From the NCBI GenBank assembly GCA_964425915.1, contig CAYROO010000002.1:62001-126000 (forward strand): DNA of 64,000 nt, given 5' to 3'. Made by a program: the position numbers and the translations under genes. The DNA is from Polycyclovorans sp964425915 (GTDB lineage: Bacteria; Pseudomonadota; Gammaproteobacteria; Nevskiales; Nevskiaceae). Below are positions 1-7,577 of this stretch, one piece after another (position 1 is the first letter of the stretch; the number at the start of each line of letters is the position of its first letter). The notes below the pieces were generated by a model. That model saw nothing but the letters and a program-made list of their open reading frames with translations. It ran no database searches and was not told the origin of the DNA.

Positions 1-335
1 TCAGCGCTGACGCCGTAAGCCACTGCAACGGCGGTCAGGGCTTCGCCTTCACCCATGGCCACGTCGGCGCTCAGTTCGTCGAGCATCACGTTGACCATCT
101 TCTTGCCACCGTAGGTCAGCGTGCCGGAGGTGGAGCAGCCATTGGTGCCCGAGGTCATGCCGAACGTGGCATTGCCCGAGGTGCCGTTCGTGGTGCTGGC
201 CAGGAAGTGCGGGACGATCCCGGACTGCCCCTGGAACAACATGTTGCCCCAACCGCAGTTGGGGCCGCCCGGTGCTTCGGCCACGGCCGCAGACGAGGCC
301 ATCAGCGCAATCGCGCCGACCATCAACTTCTTCAT
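1..335 (-). CDS. DUF3015 family secreted protein (3' end outside window)
   Basis: The visible 111 residues start with a signal peptide (MKKLMVGAIALMASSAAVA) followed by the conserved start of the DUF3015 family: NCGWGNMLFQGQ, then IVPHFLASTTNGTSGN and a TFGMTSGTNGC segment. DUF3015 proteins are small periplasmic proteins of unknown function. The ATG at 335 is preceded by GGGAG at a normal distance, which fixes the start. The rest of the protein lies beyond base 1. Confidence in the family is high; no role can be given. Confidence 0.85.
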   Translation of the reverse strand, partial: MKKLMVGAIALMASSAAVAEAPGGPNCGWGNMLFQGQSGIVPHFLASTTNGTSGNATFGMTSGTNGCSTSGTLTYGGKKMVNVMLDELSADVAMGEGEALTAVAVAYGVSA

Positions 336-475
336 GGTGAATCTCCCGTTTTTTCTTTGGGTGGGGAAAGGCTCCCCACCCGGATACTACGAAGCACCCC
401 CGCGCCCCGCAAGCTGACATGCACTTCATCTGCGACCTGGGTCGCATTGGCTTGTGACCCCCTGTCTCGTCCATG

Positions 476-501
476 AAAAAGGCCGCCCGAGGGCGGCCTT
501 T
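476..501 (-). terminator. Rho-independent terminator after pntB
   Basis: An 8-bp perfect stem (GGCCGCCC/GGGCGGCC) with a two-base loop lies 22 bases past the pntB stop and is followed on the minus strand by five T residues. It closes the pnt operon. Confidence 0.8.
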
Positions 502-522
502 GATGCAGCGGGGAAAACCGGC

Positions 523-1941
523 TCAATGACCGCCGTCGAGCGACTTCACCGCCTGGATCATGGACACCATCACCTTCTGGGCATCGCCGTAGACCATGTT
601 GGTGTTGTCGGCGAAGAAGAGTTCGTTCTCCACGCCCGAGTAGCCCTTGCCCTGGCCGCGCTTGACGACGTAGACCTGCTTGGCCTGGTCCACGTTGAGG
701 ATGGGCATGCCGTAGATCGGCGAGGACTTGTTGGTGCGTGCCGCCGGGTTCACGGTGTCGTTGGCGCCGATGACGATGGCGACGTCCGCCTCCTTGAACT
801 CGTTGTTGATGTCTTCCATGTCATAGATGATGTCGTACGGCACGCCGGCTTCGGCGAGCAACACGTTCATGTGACCGGGCATGCGACCCGCCACCGGGTG
901 GATGGCGAACTTCACTTCGACGCCGGCATCCGAGATCAGCTTCACGAACTCGAACAGCTTGTGCTGCGCCTGTGCCACCGCCAGACCGTAGCCCGGGGCG
1001 ATGATCACCTTGGAGGCGTAGCGCATGTTGATGCCGGCATCACCGGCATCCACCGGCTTCATGCTGCCCTTGATCTCGCCCTGCTCCTCGCCGCCGGCGG
1101 CGCCGAAGTTGGAGAACAGCACGTTGGACACCGAGCGGTTCATGGCCTTGGCCATCAACAGCGTCAGCAGCGTGCCGGCTGAGCCCACCACCATGCCCGC
1201 CACCATCAGCGCGGCGTTGCCGATCACATAGCCCTCGAAGCCCACAGCCAAACCGGTGAAGGCATTGAACAGGGAGATCACCACCGGCATGTCGGCGCCG
1301 CCGATGGGCATCGCCATCATCACGCCGTAGACCAGCGACAGCACGAAGAAGGCGGCGATCAGCTCGGGACCGACGTTGCCGCCCTGATAAACCGTCCAGC
1401 CGCCAATGGCGAGGATGGCCAGCAGGATCAGGCCGTTGACCGCCTGCAGGCCGGGGAAGCGCCAGGTGCCGTTGACCCGACCGTCCAGCTTGGCCCAGGC
1501 AATCAGCGAACCCGACAGCGACACCGCACCGATGATGCCACCCAGCACCGCCATGGTGAGGATGATGTTGCCGTGGGCCTTGTGGCCGAACAGCTCAATG
1601 GCAGCGATGGCCGCGGCGGCGCCGCCGCCCATGCCGTTATAGAGCGCCACCATCTGCGGCATTTCGGTCATGGCGACCTTCTTGCCGCTCCACCAAGCCC
1701 AACCGAGGCCGATCGCCAGCGCGACCACCGCCAGGGTGATGTTGGTGGTAAGGAAGGGCTCCGCCTTGGGATTGACGTCCGCGATGTAGAGGAAACTGGC
1801 CGCCACTGCGACCACCATTCCCACCCCGGCAACCACAATGCCGGAGCGTGCCGTCACCGGCGAGCTCATGCGCTTCAGGCCGTAAACGAACAGCAGCGTC
1901 GCGACGATGAACGACGCATCAATGATGAATTGAGCATTCAT
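523..1941 (-). CDS. pntB: NAD(P) transhydrogenase subunit beta
   Basis: This is the membrane and NADP(H)-binding subunit of the proton-translocating transhydrogenase, which uses the proton gradient to drive hydride transfer from NADH to NADP+ in the inner membrane. At 472 residues it has the usual length. The N-terminal half is a bundle of hydrophobic helices. The C-terminal domain III carries the NADP-binding signature IIAPGYGLAVAQAQ, then HPVAGRMPGHMNVLLAEA and the GANDTVNPAA loop. It is the last gene of a three-gene operon, five bases after pntAB, and is followed by a strong terminator. Confidence 0.97.
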   Translation of the reverse strand: MNAQFIIDASFIVATLLFVYGLKRMSSPVTARSGIVVAGVGMVVAVAASFLYIADVNPKAEPFLTTNITLAVVALAIGLGWAWWSGKKVAMTEMPQMVALYNGMGGGAAAAIAAIELFGHKAHGNIILTMAVLGGIIGAVSLSGSLIAWAKLDGRVNGTWRFPGLQAVNGLILLAILAIGGWTVYQGGNVGPELIAAFFVLSLVYGVMMAMPIGGADMPVVISLFNAFTGLAVGFEGYVIGNAALMVAGMVVGSAGTLLTLLMAKAMNRSVSNVLFSNFGAAGGEEQGEIKGSMKPVDAGDAGINMRYASKVIIAPGYGLAVAQAQHKLFEFVKLISDAGVEVKFAIHPVAGRMPGHMNVLLAEAGVPYDIIYDMEDINNEFKEADVAIVIGANDTVNPAARTNKSSPIYGMPILNVDQAKQVYVVKRGQGKGYSGVENELFFADNTNMVYGDAQKVMVSMIQAVKSLDGGH

Positions 1942-1946
1942 AGCGA

Positions 1947-2255
1947 TCAGCCCTTCTTCTTGTCGGACGGCTTGAACATTTCAAGCATGCGCTCGGTGAC
2001 CACGTAGCCGCCAGCGGCGTTACCGGCGCCCAGCAGCACCCCGAAGAAGCCGATCGCCTGCTCCAGCGTCGAGCTGGCGTTGACCAGCGCCCACAGGGCA
2101 CCGACCACGACGATGCCGTGGATGAAGTTGGAGCCCGACATCAGCGGCGTGTGGAGAATCGCCGGCACGCGGCCGATGATCTCGTAACCGGTGAAGGCGG
2201 CGAGCATGAAGATGTAGAGGGCGACAAAACCTGTAATGGCAGTGGTTGCGTCCAT
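1947..2255 (-). CDS. pntAB: NAD(P) transhydrogenase subunit alpha part 2
   Basis: A 102-residue integral membrane protein with three hydrophobic helices, matching the separate membrane part of the alpha subunit found where pntA is split in two. Visible family features are YEIIGRVPAILHTPLMSG and NFIHGIVVVGAL. A longer reading to 2321 is possible, but MDATTAI at 2255 is preceded by CGGAG six bases upstream and is the better start. The ribosome-binding site directly abuts an inverted repeat that fills the gap to pntAA. Confidence 0.95.
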   Translation of the reverse strand: MDATTAITGFVALYIFMLAAFTGYEIIGRVPAILHTPLMSGSNFIHGIVVVGALWALVNASSTLEQAIGFFGVLLGAGNAAGGYVVTERMLEMFKPSDKKKG

Positions 2256-2264
2256 GGTGACTCC

Positions 2265-2335
2265 GTGAGGAGTGAGGTGACAGGGGTGAGGGGTATCAGG
2301 CCGTTTCGCCTCACCCCTCACCCCTCACGCCTCAC
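2265..2335. repeat. Inverted repeat of GTGAG-type units between pntAA and pntAB
   Basis: The left arm (2265-2293) consists of GTGAGG/GGGGTGAG units and the right arm (2309-2335) of CCTCACCCCTCAC units, about 15 bases apart. They can fold into a long imperfect hairpin. The right arm contains the pntAA stop codon and the left arm touches the pntAB ribosome-binding site. A structure of the same type but different unit sequence occurs at 57956-58048. Confidence 0.75.
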
Positions 2336-3459
2336 ATTGCTTCAATGGCCTTGGCGGCCGCTTCGTTCTTGATCTCGCCGCCGTGGGTGAGGCAGGCCTT
2401 GACCAGCACCTCGTCCTCCCAGTTGATGACGAGTTCGCTGTCCTTGACCATCAGCTCGACCAGGTTGAGCTGGTTCTTGGCGTACAGCTCGGAGGCATGC
2501 TCGCCCAGCATCGACGGCACATTGAGCGGGCCAACGATGGTGGTCTGCCCGATCTGTACGGTTTCGCCCGGCTGCGTCAGTTCGGTGTTGCCACCGCCCT
2601 CTGCAGCAAGGTCGATGATGACGCTACCGGACTTCATGCCCTCGATCTGCGCCTTGGAGATCAGCTTGGGCGACGGTCGGCCGGGGATGGCAGCGGTGGT
2701 GATCACCACATCGGCCTGCTGAATATGCTTGGTGACGACGCTGGCGATCTTGTCCTTCTCTTCCTGCGTCAGCTCACGGGCGTAGCCGCCTTCACCGCGG
2801 GCATCGACGCCGGTGTCGACGAACTTGGCGCCCAGCGACTCGGCCTGCTCCTTGGTTTCCGGCCGCACATCGTAGCCTTCGGTCATGGCGCCCAGACGGC
2901 GCGCCGTGGCCAGCGCCTGCAGACCGGCCACGCCGAGGCCCATTACCAGCACCTTGGCCGGACGGATGGAGCCGACCGCCGTGGTCATCATCGGCAGGAT
3001 GCGGGCCAGATGCGTGGCGCCCAGCAGCGCGGCGTAGTAGCCGGCCAGCGCGGCCTGGCTGGACAGCGCGTCCATCGCCTGCGCGCGGGTGATGCGCGGC
3101 ACCAGTTCCATTGCGAAGCAGGTGATCTTCTTCTCCGCCAGCTTCTTGACCAGCGGGATTTCCTTGTGCGCGTAGATGAAGGAGATCAGGACCGAACCCT
3201 CCTTCATCGCGTCCACCGCCTCCAGCGACGGCGGCTGAACCGACAGCACGATGTCGGCATCGCTCACCAGGCCCTGCGGGTTGGCGGCGAAATGCACATT
3301 CTTGAAGGCGCTGTCGGGCAACTTGACCGCGTCACCGGCGCCCGACTGCATCGCCAGTTTGGCGCCCAGTTTGGTGAGCTTGTCGGCGACGACAGGCACG
3401 AGTGCCACGCGACGCTCGTTGGCCCGCGTTTCCTTGAGCACGGCGATATTGAATGCCAT
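2332..3459 (-). CDS. pntAA: NAD(P) transhydrogenase subunit alpha part 1
   Basis: The soluble NAD(H)-binding domain I of the transhydrogenase, related to alanine dehydrogenase. The 375 residues include the N-terminal KETRANERRVALVP, the conserved RITRAQAMDALSSQA segment, the nucleotide-binding GLGVAGLQALATARRLGA and the C-terminal GPLNVPSMLGEHAS. The length fits the split form of the enzyme. AGGGA precedes the ATG by five bases. It is the first gene of the pntAA-pntAB-pntB operon; the promoter should lie between 3460 and the MAPEG gene stop at 3572. Confidence 0.97.
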   Translation of the reverse strand: MAFNIAVLKETRANERRVALVPVVADKLTKLGAKLAMQSGAGDAVKLPDSAFKNVHFAANPQGLVSDADIVLSVQPPSLEAVDAMKEGSVLISFIYAHKEIPLVKKLAEKKITCFAMELVPRITRAQAMDALSSQAALAGYYAALLGATHLARILPMMTTAVGSIRPAKVLVMGLGVAGLQALATARRLGAMTEGYDVRPETKEQAESLGAKFVDTGVDARGEGGYARELTQEEKDKIASVVTKHIQQADVVITTAAIPGRPSPKLISKAQIEGMKSGSVIIDLAAEGGGNTELTQPGETVQIGQTTIVGPLNVPSMLGEHASELYAKNQLNLVELMVKDSELVINWEDEVLVKACLTHGGEIKNEAAAKAIEAM

Positions 3460-3571
3460 GGGGTTCCCTAATGTTTGTGAGTCATCCCGGCCCTCAGCAG
3501 GCCCTTGGGGGGCGACAGTCTAGCGGGGTTTTCGCCAGATGCCGAACACTTTTTGTCAGGCGTGGGGCTGC

Positions 3572-3997
3572 CTAGAACACCTGGCTGGCGGCTCGCCACG
3601 CCAGGGCCAGCAGCAGCAACGAACTGAGGACGAAGATCGCGAAGCGCACCTCGATCTTGTTGACCAGTGCCTGAAACAGGCTGTGTACCACCCGGCTGCC
3701 GACGTAAGCCCAGGCCAGGCCCACCGTCATTTGCGAGGCATCCCCCAGTACCGCCAACGCCAAGGCGGTGGCGTAGAACAGGGTGGGCTGCTCCATCAGA
3801 TGGTTGTAGTTGTCGGCCTTCCAGCGCACCCGCGCCGGCAGCGTGCTCATCTGCTGGCCGTTGGGCAGGTTGGGATCCATTTTGAGGTTCATCGCCATGA
3901 TCGCCGGAACCCGCGTGACGTACATCCAGGCCCACATCACCATTGACCACAGCACCAGCGCCGTCACTGGCTGCAGCATCGGAATTGCTGTTTCCAT
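3572..3997 (-). CDS. MAPEG family membrane protein
   Basis: A 141-residue protein with four hydrophobic segments (about residues 8-25, 66-86, 89-108 and 116-138), as in the MAPEG superfamily of membrane-associated glutathione and eicosanoid enzymes. The loop between helices 1 and 2 contains NGQQMSTLPARVRWKADNYNHL followed by the family-typical NLMEQPTLFYA-like stretch (here HLMEQPTLFYA). GGGGAG sits seven bases before the ATG. Bacterial members of this subgroup have no proven substrate, so an enzymatic role is not assigned. Confidence 0.85.
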   Translation of the reverse strand: METAIPMLQPVTALVLWSMVMWAWMYVTRVPAIMAMNLKMDPNLPNGQQMSTLPARVRWKADNYNHLMEQPTLFYATALALAVLGDASQMTVGLAWAYVGSRVVHSLFQALVNKIEVRFAIFVLSSLLLLALAWRAASQVF

Positions 3998-4118
3998 CCC
4001 CGTTCTCCCCTGTCATGTTTTGCATCGGACCCTGGATCATAGCGCCGTTCAGGGCAGCGTCAGGCGCGCGCCTTAAGGTTCTGGGGCGGTAGTACCGATT
4101 CATAGCTAGGAGAGCAAC

Positions 4119-4673
4119 ATGAGCAAAATCAAAATCTTCGCGCCCAGTCTCGTCGCCCTTGGCAGCCTCGCAGCCCTGCCCACCGTGGTTTCGGCCCAAT
4201 CGCCCACCACCTCCGGGGTGTACTTCGGCGGCGGCGCGGGCTATTTCCGGCTGGAGGAGAACGACTTCCTCGACCAGAACGACGACTTCAAGGACAACCG
4301 CTGGTCCTGGAACGTGCACGCCGGTGCGCAGTTCAACCCGGTGTTCAGCCTCGAAGGCGGCTTTCTCGACTTCGGCGACCTCAATGATGGCGACTTTCGC
4401 CTGAAGGCCGACGGCACCTATGCCGCTGCGCTGGTGCACATCCCGCTGGGTGGCGTGGCGCCCTTCGCCAAGATCGGGCAGCTGTGGTGGGACGCAGAGC
4501 TCGACGGGCCCGGCTTCCTGGATGGCCGGGATGACGGCAACGACACCTTTTATGGCTTCGGCGTGCGCTTTGGTGATGGCCCGGGACCGCAGCTGCGGCT
4601 CGAGTACGACCGCATGGCACTGGACGACACCGACGTCGACCTGGCCTCGGTGAAGCTACAGTACCGCTTCTGA
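4119..4673 (+). CDS. Outer-membrane beta-barrel protein
   Basis: A 184-residue protein with a signal peptide ending VVSAQS near residue 28, then a small beta-barrel: YFGGGAGYFRLEEND, WNVHAGAQFNPVFSLEGGF, and a final amphipathic strand ending in aromatic Phe (VKLQYRF), the usual signal for outer-membrane insertion. Aspartate-rich loops (DFLDQNDDFKDN) lie between strands. AGGAG precedes the ATG by seven bases. It belongs to the OmpA/OmpW-like small barrel group; no transport function can be inferred. Confidence 0.8.
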   Translation: MSKIKIFAPSLVALGSLAALPTVVSAQSPTTSGVYFGGGAGYFRLEENDFLDQNDDFKDNRWSWNVHAGAQFNPVFSLEGGFLDFGDLNDGDFRLKADGTYAAALVHIPLGGVAPFAKIGQLWWDAELDGPGFLDGRDDGNDTFYGFGVRFGDGPGPQLRLEYDRMALDDTDVDLASVKLQYRF

Positions 4674-4721
4674 TTGACCCCAGGGCCGGCCGCCGTGGCG
4701 GCTCGCCCCTACATCCCCCTG

Positions 4722-4749
4722 CAGAGGCTCGGCTAAGGTCGGGCCTCTG
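4722..4749 (+). terminator. Stem-loop after the barrel gene, possible terminator
   Basis: CAGAGGC (4722-4728) is repeated as GCCTCTG (4743-4749) with a 14-base loop, about 50 bases past the barrel gene stop. There is no real T-run, so termination is uncertain. Confidence 0.35.
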
Positions 4750-4772
4750 CTCCGTTTGGGGGCGCATCAGGG

Positions 4773-5438
4773 ATGATGAACATGCGCGTATTGCAGGTGG
4801 TGGGATTGATACTGCTGGTGGCGGTGGTCGGACTCTCGGCGGGCGCCGCTGGCGCCTGGTGGGTATTGCACAACGCGACCGCCATGGTGCCGCTGGACGG
4901 CCAGGCCCTGCAGGCACAGTTGCCGGCCGACCTGCCGGTCCGGGTCAGCGTGCTGGAGGGCCAGGGTCTGGACGGCCACGGTGGCCGCGGCGTGCCGGTC
5001 CGGCTCAATGAGTCGCTGTCGCTGGATGTGCATTTCGACACCGAGGTTCCGCTGGCGCTGACCGTTCGCTACCAGGGCACCATTCCCGTCAACACCGAGG
5101 TGCCGGTGAATACCACCATGGACACCCGGGTGCTGGGCGTGCCCATGACCCTCCCGATCAGTGGCCGCATCCCGCTGAACCTGGACCTGCCGGTCGACCT
5201 GGAGATCCCCATCTCGCAGCCGGTGAGGCTGGCGTTCTCGGCGCCGATCACCGCTGATGTCGACCAGATCATCCACATTCCACTGCAAGCCGAACTGGAC
5301 ACCCGCATCCATTTCGGGGACACGCCGCTGCCCCTGACCGTGCAGCAGAGCACCCTGGCATTGCCGCTGAACCAGGTGTGGCTGCGCGGCCGGGCGGCTG
5401 ACAGCTGGCAGCTGGGCCCGCTCGACGCCCACGAATAA
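4773..5438 (+). CDS. Membrane-anchored protein of unknown function with proline-spaced repeats
   Basis: Not recognised as a known family. The 221 residues begin with one hydrophobic helix (about 5-33) and continue as an extracytoplasmic domain of regularly spaced beta strands with the pattern V-P-V/I-P-L: LPADLPVRVSV, GTIPVNTEVPVNTTM, GRIPLNLDLPVDLEIPISQPV. The domain is almost free of cysteine, aromatic residues and lysine. Three in-frame ATG codons (4773, 4776, 4782) compete; the AGGG at 4769 would favour 4782. A strong stem-loop starts in the stop codon. It may be a periplasmic lipid-binding or LEA-like domain, but that is speculation. Confidence 0.75.
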   Translation: MMNMRVLQVVGLILLVAVVGLSAGAAGAWWVLHNATAMVPLDGQALQAQLPADLPVRVSVLEGQGLDGHGGRGVPVRLNESLSLDVHFDTEVPLALTVRYQGTIPVNTEVPVNTTMDTRVLGVPMTLPISGRIPLNLDLPVDLEIPISQPVRLAFSAPITADVDQIIHIPLQAELDTRIHFGDTPLPLTVQQSTLALPLNQVWLRGRAADSWQLGPLDAHE

Positions 5439-5470
5439 GCCCCCGCGCGGCACGCCGGGCGGGGGCTGTT
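5438..5470 (+). terminator. Rho-independent-like terminator
   Basis: AGCCCCCGC (5438-5446) pairs perfectly with GCGGGGGCT (5459-5467) over nine bases, with a 12-base loop. It begins in the stop codon of the preceding gene. Only GTT follows, so the U-tract is weak. Confidence 0.55.
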
Positions 5471-5573
5471 ACTGGGTTGCACATCAGCTAAGACGCACGG
5501 CCGCAGAACAACCGCACCCCCTTTTGGGGGGAATTTCATATCTCTTTGTATGCAAACGATTTAAAGTTGCGCC

Positions 5574-6449
5574 ATGGACCGCCAGAACCCGCCCAAAGCC
5601 GCCCATACCCTGCTGCTGGAGGGCGGCCACCGGCTGGATCTGCCGTTGGCCGACGACGACCCGCTGCTGCAACAGCTGACCACACTGCTGGCGCAGCCGG
5701 CGGCACAACGCCCCCAGGGCTTGCTGACCCTGCCCCTGGCCGACGGGCAACAGCATCTCAACCTGCCGCCGCAGGCGCTGGTGGGGCTGATCAGTCAGGG
5801 GGCACTGCCGGCGGTGACCGCCGCGCTGGCGCAACAATCCGCACCGACCGCCGCCGTCGAGCCTTCCGTCGTGGTGCAGTGGACCGGCTTCCTGCCGCCG
5901 GAGGACCACGCCGCGCTGATCACGCACGCCATTGCCCGCGAAGCGGACTTCCGCCCGTCGGGTGTCTCCACCCAGGATGAGAAGTACCGCGAGAGCTGGG
6001 TGCTTTCGGACTTCCCGCGCTTTGCCCAGCTGATGGAACAGCGCATCCGCGAGCGCTTGCCGCTGCTGCTGCCTTCCTTCGGGCTGGCGCCAGACCTTGC
6101 CCTACCACGCTTCGAATCCCAGCTGACGGCACATAACGACGGCAACTACTACCGTCAGCACAATGACAGCGGCAGCCCGGACACCGCCAGCCGCCTGCTC
6201 ACCTACGTCTACTACTTCAACCGCAGTCCCAAGGCCTATGACGGCGGCCAGCTACGCGTGTGGGACAGCACCGTGCGGGACGGGTACTACGTAGCGGCCG
6301 AGTCCGCCCACGACTACCAGCCGCTGGACAACAGCATCGTGTTCTTCCTCAGCCGCTACCTGCACGAGGTGCTGCCGGTACGCTGCGCCAGCCGCCAGTT
6401 TGCGGACAGCCGCTTCACCATCAACGGGTGGTTGCACCAGACGCCGTAA
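5574..6449 (+). CDS. 2OG-Fe(II) oxygenase (prolyl 4-hydroxylase-like)
   Basis: The 291 residues contain a C-terminal double-stranded beta-helix dioxygenase domain. The Fe(II) ligands are visible as HND in YYRQHNDSG and the distal His in FLSRYLHEVLPV; the Arg of SRFTINGWLH fits the 2-oxoglutarate ligand. The segment SRLLTYVYYFNRSPKAYDGGQLRVW is typical of prolyl-4-hydroxylase-like bacterial proteins. The first about 100 residues are a leucine- and glutamine-rich region (LPLADDDPLLQQL) that I do not recognise. No clear ribosome-binding site precedes the ATG. The substrate is unknown. Confidence 0.85.
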   Translation: MDRQNPPKAAHTLLLEGGHRLDLPLADDDPLLQQLTTLLAQPAAQRPQGLLTLPLADGQQHLNLPPQALVGLISQGALPAVTAALAQQSAPTAAVEPSVVVQWTGFLPPEDHAALITHAIAREADFRPSGVSTQDEKYRESWVLSDFPRFAQLMEQRIRERLPLLLPSFGLAPDLALPRFESQLTAHNDGNYYRQHNDSGSPDTASRLLTYVYYFNRSPKAYDGGQLRVWDSTVRDGYYVAAESAHDYQPLDNSIVFFLSRYLHEVLPVRCASRQFADSRFTINGWLHQTP

Positions 6450-6455
6450 GGGGCG

Positions 6456-7250
6456 TCAGCCGAAGCGGAAATTGGAGGTCTGCACCTGCCACACCGGCTG
6501 GCTGAAGGTGCAGCGGCCCGGCGCATCGCCGGCCGCGGCAGCCGCCACCATCAGCGGCAGCAGATGCTCTTCGCGGGGGTGCGCCTCACGCGCCGCCGGC
6601 GCCTGGGCCCAGGCCTGCAGACGCGCCTGCCGTGCCGTGCCGACATGGCCGGTGACCGTGTCCTGCAGCCAGGCATCGAACTGTTGGGCCGGCACCGCAC
6701 CGGCCGCCGCGAACCGCCGCAGGTTGTGATAGCTGTAACCGCTGCCGATGATCAGTACGCCCTCCTCGCGCAGCGGCGCCAGCGCCGCCCCGCAGGCCAG
6801 GTGCGCCGCGACGTCAAGATCGGCGCGCAGCGACAACTGCACCATCGGCAGGTCGGCGGCCGGGAACATCAGCAGTCCCGGCACGAACAGCCCATGGTCG
6901 AATCCGCGGGCCGGGTCCACCCGCGCCGGCAGCCCCGCCCGCTGCAATAGATCCACCACCCGCGCCGCCAGCGCCGGATCCCCGGGCGCCGGGTACTGCA
7001 GCGTGTAGGTGTGGGGCGGGAAGCCGTGGTAGTCGTAGATCAGCGGCGGATGCGGGTGGCCGGTCACCGCGAACTGCGGCGCCTCCCAGTGGGCCGATAC
7101 CCACAGCACCGCGCGCGGCCGCGCCGGCAGTGTCTCGGGCAGGGACTGCAGCGCCGCGCCGAGCGCGGTCCAGGTGCCCGGCGGGTCCCAGTCCATGAAG
7201 AAACAGGGACCGCCACCGTGGGAAATGAACAGCGCGGGCTGCGGCGTCAT
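6456..7250 (-). CDS. DODA-type extradiol dioxygenase (LigB superfamily)
   Basis: The 264 residues match the class III extradiol ring-cleavage dioxygenases of the 4,5-DOPA dioxygenase (YgiD) group. Likely metal ligands are seen in LFISHGGGP (near residue 11), AVLWVSAHWEAPQ (near 52) and the late His of GSGYSYHNLRRF. PPLIYDYHGFPPHTYTLQYPAPG is the family signature. Such enzymes open catecholic rings with non-haem Fe(II). The gene is convergent with the 2OG oxygenase, six bases apart. The real substrate is not deducible. Confidence 0.9.
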   Translation of the reverse strand: MTPQPALFISHGGGPCFFMDWDPPGTWTALGAALQSLPETLPARPRAVLWVSAHWEAPQFAVTGHPHPPLIYDYHGFPPHTYTLQYPAPGDPALAARVVDLLQRAGLPARVDPARGFDHGLFVPGLLMFPAADLPMVQLSLRADLDVAAHLACGAALAPLREEGVLIIGSGYSYHNLRRFAAAGAVPAQQFDAWLQDTVTGHVGTARQARLQAWAQAPAAREAHPREEHLLPLMVAAAAAGDAPGRCTFSQPVWQVQTSNFRFG

Positions 7251-7309
7251 GGATGCGGGAATATCAGGGGTGACGCCCCATCATCCTCGCCATGGGCGCT
7301 GCCCACCAG

Positions 7310-7480
7310 TCAGCGTTTGGTCGCGGCCCGTCGTGTCGCCTTCGGCGCCGTCACCGGGGGTCGCCGTGTGGCGCGGTCGCGCAGGCGCAGGCTCATGGCG
7401 AAGGCCTCGGCCTGCTCACGGTCGGCGAAGGTGTAGTTGCCGCGGTCGGTCTTCACTTGGTTGCCGATGAGGACGTTCAT
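7310..7480 (-). CDS. Small protein, 56 residues, unknown function
   Basis: A short reading frame starting MNVLIGNQVKTDRGNYTF, continuing ADREQAEAFAMSLRL and ending in a very basic tail (RDRATRRPPV, then ATRRAATKR). AGAGGAG sits seven bases before the ATG, an unusually good ribosome-binding site. The codon choice is that of the neighbouring genes. The first two thirds could form a small folded unit with an amphipathic helix, and the Arg/Lys tail could contact nucleic acid. I do not recognise the family. Confidence 0.65.
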   Translation of the reverse strand: MNVLIGNQVKTDRGNYTFADREQAEAFAMSLRLRDRATRRPPVTAPKATRRAATKR

Positions 7481-7577
7481 GGTGGTGCTCCTCTGTTGAA
7501 CCTATGAATATGACCCCCATCGTCCGCGCAAGTTGCAGTCCAGCGCTCGCCCTGCCGTGGGCCACGACCCATCCCAC

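Noticed and set aside
49..474. A 141-residue minus-strand frame at the left edge
   Set aside because: The adjacent frame with a signal peptide, ribosome-binding site and DUF3015 motifs is the real gene.
3468..4439. A 323-residue minus-strand frame across the MAPEG and barrel genes
   Set aside because: It runs through two real genes in another frame and has no signal or domain.
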